DNA from: Pseudomonadota bacterium
Lineage (GTDB): Bacteria > Pseudomonadota > Gammaproteobacteria > UBA11654
DNA: 8,959 nt
Assembly (NCBI GenBank): GCA_029979325.1
Contig: JAPOHS010000041.1
Coordinates: 1-8,959 of the forward strand
Reading direction: 5' to 3'
Both the position numbers and the translations under genes were made by a program. The first letter of the stretch is position 1; every line of letters begins with the position of its first letter. The notes beneath the pieces were generated by a model. The model worked only from the letters and a program-made list of their open reading frames with translations. It had not been told where the DNA came from and ran no database searches. Positions 1 to 6,127 of the stretch are shown piece by piece.

Positions 1-351
1 CACTGTACCAACACTTCCACCGATGCCTTGAAAAAACCTTGCAATGATTAGTGTTGAAAGACTTTCAGCTGTCATGCATATATATGATGCAAATATAAAT
101 AGAATGATCCCAGATATCATCACAGGCTTTCTTCCAAGTTTATCGGATAAAAACCCCATGAATGGTTGGGCCATAGCCAAACCGAACAGATAGGCCGAAA
201 TGATGAACTGAATTGTGGAATAACTTGACTGAAATTCATTGGCAAATAATTCAAGTGTCGGCACAACAATTGCCATGCCAAAAGGAGACATGCCACTCGC
301 AAAACCTAATAGAAGAGTAGAGGGCTTTCTTACAGTGAGGGAGTTAGTCAA
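1..351 (-). CDS. MFS transporter, Bcr/CflA-like (DHA1), N-terminal part; runs off the window
   Basis: This is the first 117 codons of a 12-helix major facilitator, probably a proton-driven exporter of small molecules in the inner membrane. Residues 11-32 form helix 1. Helix 2 (about 46-67) leads into the cytoplasmic loop signature GFLSDKLGRKPV (residues 66-77), which is MFS motif A. Helix 3 follows, and RFFQGIGG (105-112) is motif B at helix 4. An in-frame TGA lies just upstream and no ATG or GTG precedes helix 1, so I place the start at TTG 351. It overlaps the etfA stop by 8 bases, which suggests translational coupling because no clear ribosome binding site is seen. The next ATG (position 291) would cut helix 1 in half. 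The family is clear but the substrate is unknown. Its place in an ETF operon is unusual and could mean export or uptake of a metabolite of the same pathway. Confidence 0.85.
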   Translation of the reverse strand, partial: MTNSLTVRKPSTLLLGFASGMSPFGMAIVVPTLELFANEFQSSYSTIQFIISAYLFGLAMAQPFMGFLSDKLGRKPVMISGIILFIFASYICMTAESLSTLIIARFFQGIGGSVGTV

Positions 352-1282
352 GCTTAGAGATCAATTCAGGTATGAATTCAAAAAGATCTGCAACAATTCC
401 GATATCAGCAATTTCAAATATTGGAGCATCTGCATCTTTATTCACAGCAACAATTGTTCCTGCATCCTTAATTCCGGCAATATGTTGGATCGCACCTGAT
501 ATACCGAGGGCAAAGTAAAGATCCGGAGCAATGATTTTTCCAGTCTGTCCAACTTGCATGTCATTGGGTACAAAACCTGCATCCACAGCTGCTCTTGAGG
601 CGCCGACAGAGGCCCCAAGTTTATCTGCAAGCTCATAAAGCAATTCAAAGTTCTCAGCACTGCCTACACCTCGGCCCCCAGAAATGACTGTTGATGCAAC
701 TTGAAGATCCGGTCTTTCTGTTTTCTCAGATTGAACACCGCCATATCGAGTATGATTTGGAATTTCAACCGAAGGCATTTCGGTATCAACCACATTTGCA
801 TTGTTTGTGTTTCCAAGCTCTTTAAAAGATGCCGTTCTGACTGTCGCTAATATTTTTTGATCATCTGATATTTTGATTGTTTGAATGGCATTGCCGGCAT
901 AGATTGGCCTTTTAAATATTCTTGGTCCTTCAACAGACATGATATCCGTGACTTGATTGACATCAAGAATTGCTGAAATTCTTGGAGCCAAGTCTCTTCC
1001 AAATGTTGTGGATGGAAGAAGAATATAATCATAGTCATTTCCAACCTCAGCAACCACTGGTGCCATAGTTGATGCAATTGGATGCTCAAATGCCTCATTG
1101 CTGATTGAGAAAACATTCTTCACTGAATCAATCGTTGCTGCTTGTGATGCGATTTCAGAACCATTTTCTAATACCAAAACATCGAGGTCTTCAGAAATTT
1201 GTGAACCACAATTGACTGTCTTTGATGTTGATGAGAGAAGTTGTCCATCAAAATGATCTGCAACAATAAGCACCTTACTCAT
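344..1282 (-). CDS. etfA: Electron transfer flavoprotein alpha subunit
   Basis: The 312-residue product has the usual length for an ETF alpha subunit. It pairs with EtfB to form a soluble FAD-binding heterodimer that carries electrons from acyl-CoA and related dehydrogenases to ETF:ubiquinone oxidoreductase. The N-terminal half ([10 protein letters not shown] onward) is the ETF alpha/beta domain. The C-terminal FAD domain is well preserved: SGGRGVGS (201-208), GASR (227-230), GQTGK (245-249), GISGAIQH (260-267) and NKDADAPIF (281-289). The last three fit the alpha-subunit signature region that binds FAD. The ATG overlaps the etfB stop as ATGA, and an AAGGGG sits 8 bases upstream inside etfB, so the pair is co-translated. 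The 3' end overlaps the MFS gene. No key residue appears to be missing. The paralogue FixB is less likely because the beta partner is of the mammalian type. Confidence 0.97.
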   Translation of the reverse strand: MSKVLIVADHFDGQLLSSTSKTVNCGSQISEDLDVLVLENGSEIASQAATIDSVKNVFSISNEAFEHPIASTMAPVVAEVGNDYDYILLPSTTFGRDLAPRISAILDVNQVTDIMSVEGPRIFKRPIYAGNAIQTIKISDDQKILATVRTASFKELGNTNNANVVDTEMPSVEIPNHTRYGGVQSEKTERPDLQVASTVISGGRGVGSAENFELLYELADKLGASVGASRAAVDAGFVPNDMQVGQTGKIIAPDLYFALGISGAIQHIAGIKDAGTIVAVNKDADAPIFEIADIGIVADLFEFIPELISKLD

Positions 1283-2031
1283 GACACCAACCCCTTTTCT
1301 TTCAAAGCTGCAAAAAGCTCATCTACATTTTCAACCATTACGCCTGATTCTCTTGGCGGTGGGGGTGAAACATTTATTACCTCAATTGCTGAGGTGAAAT
1401 CAGTCTTCATCTCAGATGATTCAATGACATCAAGAACCTTCTTCTTTGCCTTCATAATGTCAGGAAGCTTTACGTACCTTGGTTCATTTAGCCTGAGATC
1501 AGTTGTAATGATTGCTGGCAGATCAACTTCAAGCGTCTCTAAACCTTGGTCAATTTCTCTGACCACTGTCGCTTTGTCTCCCTCAATTGAAACCTGAGAA
1601 ACAAAAGTGGCCTGCGGAATAGAACATAATTGGGCAAGAATTTGTCCCGTTTGGCTGCAGTCATCATCAATTGCTTGTTTGCCCATCATGATTAATCCAG
1701 GCTTCTCTTGATCAACAATCTCATGAAGCGCCTTCGCAACCGTTAAGGGCTCTATCTCTTCATCATGTTTAACAAGTATTGCTCGATCCGCTCCCATGGC
1801 CAATCCTGTTCTCAGTTGTTGTTGAGAATCATCTGGGCCAATTGAAACAATGATGACTTCAGAGGCATTGCCGCTTTCTTTGATTCTGAGCGCCTGCTCA
1901 AGTGCAATTTCATCAAAAGGATTGATGCTCATTTTCACACCCTCAGTGACAACACCAGACTCGTCAGGCTTGACCCTTATTTTTACGTTATAGTCAATGA
2001 CGCGTTTTATACAAACTAATATCTTTTCCAT
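1279..2031 (-). CDS. etfB: Electron transfer flavoprotein beta subunit
   Basis: This 250-residue protein is the AMP-binding beta subunit of ETF and begins with the classical MEKILVCIKRVIDYNVKIRV. The segment LNEPRYVKLPDIMKAKKK (182-199) closely matches the recognition loop of human ETF beta. Leu189 corresponds to the leucine anchor (human L195) that docks into partner dehydrogenases. This places it in group I (respiratory, non-bifurcating) ETF rather than FixA. MGKQAIDDDCSQTGQ (116-130) is the conserved nucleotide-binding stretch. It is first in the etfB-etfA-MFS operon. The ATG is the family-standard start, but the leader (AATAAACCC) has no obvious Shine-Dalgarno sequence. A run of four prolines lies at residues 223-226, in the C-terminal arm. 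I see no ETF:quinone oxidoreductase gene in the window, so it must be encoded elsewhere. Confidence 0.97.
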   Translation of the reverse strand: MEKILVCIKRVIDYNVKIRVKPDESGVVTEGVKMSINPFDEIALEQALRIKESGNASEVIIVSIGPDDSQQQLRTGLAMGADRAILVKHDEEIEPLTVAKALHEIVDQEKPGLIMMGKQAIDDDCSQTGQILAQLCSIPQATFVSQVSIEGDKATVVREIDQGLETLEVDLPAIITTDLRLNEPRYVKLPDIMKAKKKVLDVIESSEMKTDFTSAIEVINVSPPPPRESGVMVENVDELFAALKEKGLVS

Positions 2032-2041
2032 GGGTTTATTT

Positions 2042-2071
2042 TTATGATTGTCTTGTGAAGAGTTATATAAT
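2042..2071 (+). promoter_or_regulatory. Possible promoter of the lipoprotein operon
   Basis: A perfect -10 box TATAAT lies at 2066-2071, with a poor -35 match TTATGA at 2042-2047 (spacer 18). Transcription would begin near 2078, leaving a leader of about 50 bases before the ATT start at 2128. This -10 shares two bases with the -10 of the divergent etf operon. Confidence 0.4.
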
Positions 2072-2090
2072 TTGAAGTATTCTGACCTAA
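2062..2090 (-). promoter_or_regulatory. Possible promoter of the etfB-etfA-MFS operon
   Basis: Read on the minus strand, TTAGGT (2090-2085), a 17-base spacer and TATAAC (2067-2062) resemble a weak sigma-70 promoter. It lies about 30 bases upstream of the etfB ATG. The -10 box is good and the -35 box is poor. Confidence 0.35.
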
Positions 2091-2116
2091 AATAGCAGAA
2101 AATAACAGCTAAATCC

Positions 2117-2120
2117 GGAG
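2117..2120 (+). promoter_or_regulatory. Ribosome binding site that decides the ATT start
   Basis: GGAG is followed by a 7-base spacer (TAAAGAA) and then ATT at 2128. No similar purine motif precedes the ATG at 2173, whose upstream bases are TTTTTCATTAGC. This is the main reason for choosing the upstream non-standard start. Confidence 0.65.
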
Positions 2121-2127
2121 TAAAGAA

Positions 2128-2628
2128 ATTAAAATCAGAATCAAAAAAATCATCCCAATATTTTTCATTAGCATGATAGTAGTCGGATGCACATCTGACG
2201 GTGAATTGTCAGGCTCTAAATCCAGCATGAGTGCTGGTAACAGGTCATCTTGTTTCAATAGTTCAAGTATCAACGATTATGAAGTTTTAGACAGAGGAAA
2301 CTTGATTGTATACGGAAGACCGAGAAAAAGAGCATACCATCTCCAAATTAGTCCTCCGAACTTAGATCTTGGAGGCACTGATATGATTAGTTTTAGAAGT
2401 TGGAGCTCAAGAATTTGTGGGTATGCTGGAGATGAACTGATTATACCAAACGACATCTTCCAGCCCAGATATTCAATCACGAATGTCACTGAGCTCGATG
2501 AGACAGGACTTTATAACTTAATGGTTCAATTTGGAAAAGCAGAGCCTTTAGAAGAAGTTGAACCAGAGGTGACTGGTGAACCAGAAATATCAAGAGAACT
2601 AGACAATGAAGTTGAGGAGAAATCATGA
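2128..2628 (+). CDS. Small lipoprotein, possibly DUF6491-like, with probable ATT start
   Basis: From ATT 2128 the product is 166 residues. Residues 1-21 form a lipoprotein signal: basic n-region KIRIKK, hydrophobic core IIPIFFISMIVV and lipobox VVGC, with Cys21 as the lipidated residue. From the in-frame ATG at 2173 only five residues would precede that cysteine. No ATG, GTG, TTG or CTG exists between the TAA at 2110 and 2173. The mature part has a Ser-rich linker, then a compact domain (about 42-125) containing C42, GRPRKRAYHLQIS, SRICGYAGDELI (C97) and RYSITNVTELD. This resembles DUF6491 from memory. That family usually has two further cysteines, here replaced by Asn78 and Tyr115. The tail (about 136-166) is very rich in Glu. 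The function is unknown. The stop overlaps the next gene as ATGA. Confidence 0.75.
   Translation: MKIRIKKIIPIFFISMIVVGCTSDGELSGSKSSMSAGNRSSCFNSSSINDYEVLDRGNLIVYGRPRKRAYHLQISPPNLDLGGTDMISFRSWSSRICGYAGDELIIPNDIFQPRYSITNVTELDETGLYNLMVQFGKAEPLEEVEPEVTGEPEISRELDNEVEEKS
2614..2619 (+). promoter_or_regulatory. Ribosome binding site for the 244-residue protein
   Basis: GAGGAG lies inside the end of the lipoprotein gene, 5 bases before the ATG at 2625. It supports that start and coupled translation of the two genes. Confidence 0.7.
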
Positions 2629-3359
2629 CTGATAATGAAAGCATCACACAAATTGATCACGAAACAGTGATGGGGAAAATCATTTATCTTTCAGATAAAG
2701 AGGAAAGGAAAGGGCAGGAGAGAGGAAGAGAGTATTTCATCATCAATAAACATGCAAATGGTCATAGAAAAATAGTGGCGCACTGCGAAATTGATGATCG
2801 CCCAGCTGTAATGAGAGACATCACTTATTCTTTGGATGAAAATTGGCTTCCGACAGATTGCTTTGTCAGAATTTCTGTAGATGATCAATTCATGGGATCG
2901 GGTTGGTTTAACTTCACTGATGGTTGTGCTGAATGTGAAACAACAACAGCACTTGAGGGCCGTGTGAGTCAAAAAATGAAAACGGATGGACGGCTAAAAA
3001 CTTTTCAAAATCATGCCATCGCATGCGATGCTTGGCATTTAAGACTTTTTGATAGAAACAGTGATGAAAAAGTACAAAACTCAGGAGAAATTCTTTTGTC
3101 CTCTCCTGATCACAGAGGCGCAACTGGACCCATGCTTTTCCCAATAACAATGAATATTGAGTATGTGGGTGAGGAAGAAGTGACTGTTGGAGCTGGAACT
3201 TTTGACGCATTACACTTCAGATTTGTGGGTACACCAGGTTTACCCCAAGAGCATCCACCTTATGATGTTTGGTGCACAAACGATGGCGATTACCTTTTCC
3301 TAAAGGGAGCCGTTGGTGGATATATGCAAACTTATTATGAGCTGGTTGAGCTGTATTAA
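2625..3359 (+). CDS. Uncharacterised 244-residue protein, predicted beta-rich
   Basis: I do not recognise this protein with confidence. It has no signal peptide or membrane segment, so it is probably cytoplasmic. Conserved-looking blocks include REYFIINKHANGHRKIVAHC (35-54), VMRDITYSLDENWLPTDCFV (62-81), GSGWFNFTDGCAECE (91-105) and a C-terminal stretch EEVTVGAGTFDALHFRF (184-200) followed by YDVWCTNDGDYLFLK (213-227). Alternating polar and hydrophobic residues with many aromatics suggest a beta-barrel or beta-sandwich. The 184-200 part recalls the beta-rich DUF3108 type, but that link is weak. Trp94, His130, Trp137, His197 and several Cys (54, 79, 101, 104, 134, 217) could line a ligand pocket or bind metal. 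It is translationally coupled to the lipoprotein gene (ATGA overlap, GAGGAG site) and precedes the TonB receptor by 99 bases. A ligand-binding or accessory enzyme role is only a guess. Confidence 0.85.
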   Translation: MTDNESITQIDHETVMGKIIYLSDKEERKGQERGREYFIINKHANGHRKIVAHCEIDDRPAVMRDITYSLDENWLPTDCFVRISVDDQFMGSGWFNFTDGCAECETTTALEGRVSQKMKTDGRLKTFQNHAIACDAWHLRLFDRNSDEKVQNSGEILLSSPDHRGATGPMLFPITMNIEYVGEEEVTVGAGTFDALHFRFVGTPGLPQEHPPYDVWCTNDGDYLFLKGAVGGYMQTYYELVELY

Positions 3360-3365
3360 TTGAAA

Positions 3366-3405
3366 GTTGTGAAATAACAACAAATTTGGTAGTCAACTGT
3401 CAAAT
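3366..3405 (+). promoter_or_regulatory. Candidate operator dyads upstream of the TonB receptor
   Basis: Two perfect 5-base inverted repeats lie here. GTTGT (3366-3370) and ACAAC (3377-3381) flank a 6-base centre. ATTTG (3384-3388) and CAAAT (3401-3405) flank 12 bases and cover the -35 region. A tandem heptamer GTCAACT/GTCAAAT (3392-3405) sits inside the second dyad. They may bind a regulator, but short AT-rich dyads also arise by chance. Confidence 0.3.
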
Positions 3406-3414
3406 CCATATAGT
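3386..3414 (+). promoter_or_regulatory. Probable sigma-70 promoter of the TonB-dependent receptor
   Basis: TTGGTA (3386-3391), a 17-base spacer and TATAGT (3409-3414) match the consensus at 4/6 and 5/6. The box is 45 bases upstream of the receptor ATG. The spacing and the strong AGGGGAG ribosome site at 3445-3451 suggest the receptor can be transcribed separately from the two genes before it. Confidence 0.5.
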
Positions 3415-3458
3415 ATTATTTAAGAGTTACTTTTTTTATTAACTAGGGGAGCATTTAT

Positions 3459-6020
3459 ATGAAAAAACTAATTGTTTTATCCAGTGTTTTCTTTGTTGCA
3501 TTTAGTGGGATTTTATCTCCTGGCTTGTATGCACAAGATACTTTGGAAGAAATAGTAGTTACAGCCCGTAAAAGACAGGAAAACCTGTCTGAAATCCCAC
3601 TTTCTATATCAGTATTTTCAGAAGAAGATATTAAAGAGAGTGGATTCAAAAACCTTGAAGATCTTTCATTGCAAGTTGCTGGTTTCCAGCATTCTGCTCA
3701 AGGTGGTCAAGCACCAGGAAGAGTGAACTCGCAGTTGAGATTCAGAGGGATGAACGTAAACAGTCTATCTGAAGATCCTTCTTTGAATATTGCCACAATG
3801 TTTGTGGATGGTATTTATGTGATTGGTGGTTATCACTCAATCCCATTGGAAGAAGTCTCTCGAGTTGAGGTTGTAAAAGGACCTCAGTCTGCACTTTATG
3901 GTCGTTCAACATTCGGTGGCGCAGTCAACTACATCACAAAAGATCCTAATACAGAAGAAACTGAAGGAAGCATAGATCTCACACTTGGTGAAGATGGGGA
4001 AATGATTTTCTACGGTTCATTCGAAGGACCAATCACAGATATGTTATCAGGAAGAATTGCTGTTAAATCTTATGAAAGAGACGGCATCTTCACTGCATCT
4101 GATGGTGGAGAGATGGGCGCAGAACAAACAGAATCTATCGTTGGTAGTCTCGTTGCCAGAGGTGATAACTGGAAATTAAAGCTAAGAGCTTTTCACAGTG
4201 AAGACAGAGATGGTGGACCAGCAGGTGGTTATATTCTTGGATATAGAAATGACAGCTGTACTGGTAAAACAGTATCAACTGGTGATCCAGCAAATCCAAC
4301 TGTAAACCCTGAAGGATATGTATGTGGAAATGTTCCAGGACCAGGTCAAGCAATTGACTATTTTGGTGGTACAAATGTGATTGATATGAACACATCTCTG
4401 AGTGCTTTGGCATCATCTTGGCTGTATGGCGGAAGTCCAGTTTCAACAAGTTTTGATGGAAAAGTTCCTACGCTTGCAGTTGGTTCTTATGGTATGGCAA
4501 GAGACATTGATCGAATCAATGCTAACTTCTCATATGATATGGACAACGGTGGAACCATTGAAGCCAGTGCTGGATATAATCATGTCGCAACCATGTGGGT
4601 AAGAGACTTTGACTATAGTGCTCAAAGTAACTCATCATCAAGAGATCCTTATATCTCTCATGATAGAACCTATGATATTAAATACATCAGCAACCAAGAC
4701 GGTCGTCTCAGATGGCTAATCGGTGCCAATAGATATCAGCAAAACTTTATCCATAGAGGGCAAGGTGGAGCAATTATTATTGAGTGTGTAAATAGCTTTG
4801 GCGCTCCTATTCCATGGGGCGGTGCAGACATTTCAAATCCTGCTAATAGGCCATGTGCTCCTTTCTTACCAAACGGCTATCGAGGGAACAACTCTGTTGA
4901 TACAAACTCTGGTAACAACTCAGATAATGTTATTTCAACCGGTATCTATGCTGGTATCGACTACGATATCAGTGACTCATTGACTTTGAGTGTAGAGATA
5001 AGAAGACAAGAAGAGGAAATTGAACAAATTTTTGCTAGATCAAATATCAATAAACTTGAATTTGATAGCACTCTTCCACGTGTTATCTTGAGATATATTC
5101 CTAACGATAACTCAATGTTCTATGCCAGTTACTCCCAAGGAGTACTTCCTGGTAAAGCAAATGATGCTGTAGCAAATGCTACTGATTATGAGCTTGAACA
5201 ATATAGAGCTACTCAACCAAATGTAAAACGATTCCTTGAAGAGGAAGAGCTTGACAGTATGGAAATTGGTTGGAAAGGGACTCTGCTTGATGGAAGAGCA
5301 ACAGTTTCTGTCGCGCTATATCAAGCTGACTGGGCCAATCAAAAAGGAAGAAGTACTGCAGTTGTAAATGAATCGTGTCGTGCAGCTGATATTGGTGGAA
5401 CTGCTGCCAATAGAGTTTGTAATGCAATAGGTGATAAGGTTAGAGATACTCAAGGTAATCTTGTATATAACGTTAGAAACTTTGCAACAATGGGTGACTC
5501 TGAAATATCTGGTATTGAAATTGAGGGTAATATTGCCCTGAATGACAACTGGACATTGATGGGAACACTTGGAATGGCAGATTCTGAGTTCAATGACTAT
5601 CAGTACAACTTTGTAAGTGCTTTTGCGAAATATTCTCAGATGGCTGGCAATACCATGCCAAGATATCCTGAAGATATGGGCTCATTGAGTGCTTCATATA
5701 AAAACACCATGAATAATGGATGGGATATGTTCTTTAGGGCAGATCTTAACTATTTCGGTGAAACATATGCCGATGAGAGTAATCTAGCTACATGTGATAG
5801 CTACACTCTTATCAACGCCCGTGGAGGTATCCAAAGAGATAACCTTCGAATGGAGCTATATGTTAATAATGTAGCTGATGAGGAAGCTTGGACAGCTTGT
5901 ACAAGATGGAGTGATTTTGCTTCACCAAGTGCATTCGCTGTATTTACAGCTTTCCAAGGTATTTCTGTGTCTCCAATGAGACCAAGAAATATGGGGCTAA
6001 GAATTTCTTATGATTTTTAA
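3459..6020 (+). CDS. TonB-dependent outer-membrane receptor
   Basis: The 853-residue product begins with a Sec signal (MKKLIVLSSVFFVAF; likely cut after LYA at residue 25). The TonB box EEIVVTARKR (30-39) follows directly, then a plug domain (about 43-165) with RVEVVKGPQSALYGRSTFGG (135-154). The rest is a beta-barrel that ends in NMGLRISYDF with a terminal Phe, the usual BAM recognition end. It uses TonB-ExbBD energy to import a ligand across the outer membrane. Residues 592-625 and 676-698 carry typical barrel motifs (EEEELDSMEIGWKGTL and SEISGIEIEG). Eight cysteines fall as four local pairs (267/289, 443/466, 640/654, 779/814), probably disulfides in outer loops. No N-terminal signalling domain for an anti-sigma factor is present. 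The ligand is unknown. A strong AGGGGAG precedes the ATG by 7 bases and a terminator follows the stop. Confidence 0.97.
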   Translation: MKKLIVLSSVFFVAFSGILSPGLYAQDTLEEIVVTARKRQENLSEIPLSISVFSEEDIKESGFKNLEDLSLQVAGFQHSAQGGQAPGRVNSQLRFRGMNVNSLSEDPSLNIATMFVDGIYVIGGYHSIPLEEVSRVEVVKGPQSALYGRSTFGGAVNYITKDPNTEETEGSIDLTLGEDGEMIFYGSFEGPITDMLSGRIAVKSYERDGIFTASDGGEMGAEQTESIVGSLVARGDNWKLKLRAFHSEDRDGGPAGGYILGYRNDSCTGKTVSTGDPANPTVNPEGYVCGNVPGPGQAIDYFGGTNVIDMNTSLSALASSWLYGGSPVSTSFDGKVPTLAVGSYGMARDIDRINANFSYDMDNGGTIEASAGYNHVATMWVRDFDYSAQSNSSSRDPYISHDRTYDIKYISNQDGRLRWLIGANRYQQNFIHRGQGGAIIIECVNSFGAPIPWGGADISNPANRPCAPFLPNGYRGNNSVDTNSGNNSDNVISTGIYAGIDYDISDSLTLSVEIRRQEEEIEQIFARSNINKLEFDSTLPRVILRYIPNDNSMFYASYSQGVLPGKANDAVANATDYELEQYRATQPNVKRFLEEEELDSMEIGWKGTLLDGRATVSVALYQADWANQKGRSTAVVNESCRAADIGGTAANRVCNAIGDKVRDTQGNLVYNVRNFATMGDSEISGIEIEGNIALNDNWTLMGTLGMADSEFNDYQYNFVSAFAKYSQMAGNTMPRYPEDMGSLSASYKNTMNNGWDMFFRADLNYFGETYADESNLATCDSYTLINARGGIQRDNLRMELYVNNVADEEAWTACTRWSDFASPSAFAVFTAFQGISVSPMRPRNMGLRISYDF

Positions 6021-6039
6021 TCATTAATTGAAATTCAAT

Positions 6040-6074
6040 AAAAAACCCCAGCAGTATGGCTGGGGTTTTTTTTT
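6040..6074 (+). terminator. Strong intrinsic terminator after the TonB receptor
   Basis: CCCCAGC (6046-6052), a 6-base loop AGTATG and GCTGGGG (6059-6065) form a perfect 7-bp stem. Nine T follow (6066-6074) and six A precede it (6040-6045), which can extend the stem. It lies 20 bases after the receptor stop and separates that gene from the permease operon. Confidence 0.95.
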
Positions 6075-6080
6075 ATGATC

Positions 6081-6109
6081 TTGTATGCTTATTTAAAAAC
6101 TGAAATTAT
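6081..6109 (+). promoter_or_regulatory. Weak candidate promoter of the permease-isomerase operon
   Basis: TTGTAT (6081-6086), 17 bases and AATTAT (6104-6109) match the sigma-70 consensus at only 3/6 and 4/6. A promoter is expected here because the terminator ends at 6074 and the permease starts at 6128, but the sequence match alone is poor. Confidence 0.25.
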
Positions 6110-6127
6110 TTTTTGGGGAAGAATTTA

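Noticed and set aside
239..499. Plus-strand open frame of 86 codons
   Set aside because: It lies across the antisense of the MFS start and the etfA end, both of which are clearly coding on the minus strand. Its product has no recognisable features.
1241..1597. Plus-strand open frame of 118 codons
   Set aside because: It is the antisense shadow of etfB and the start of etfA. The Ser/Thr-rich product is what reverse reading of these genes gives.
2173..2175. ATG at 2173 as the lipoprotein start
   Set aside because: It leaves only five residues before the lipobox cysteine and has no ribosome binding site, while the upstream frame encodes a full signal peptide.
2691..3210. Two minus-strand frames opposite the 244-residue protein
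   Set aside because: They overlap each other and a plus-strand gene with a good ribosome site and coupled start. No start signal or motif supports them.
4135..4449. Minus-strand open frame of 104 codons inside the TonB receptor
   Set aside because: The product is rich in His, Leu and Gln, has no domain, and lies fully within a convincing receptor gene on the other strand.
6113..6115. TTG at 6113 as the permease start
   Set aside because: It overlaps the GGGGAAG that serves as ribosome site for the ATG at 6128, and nothing suitable precedes it.
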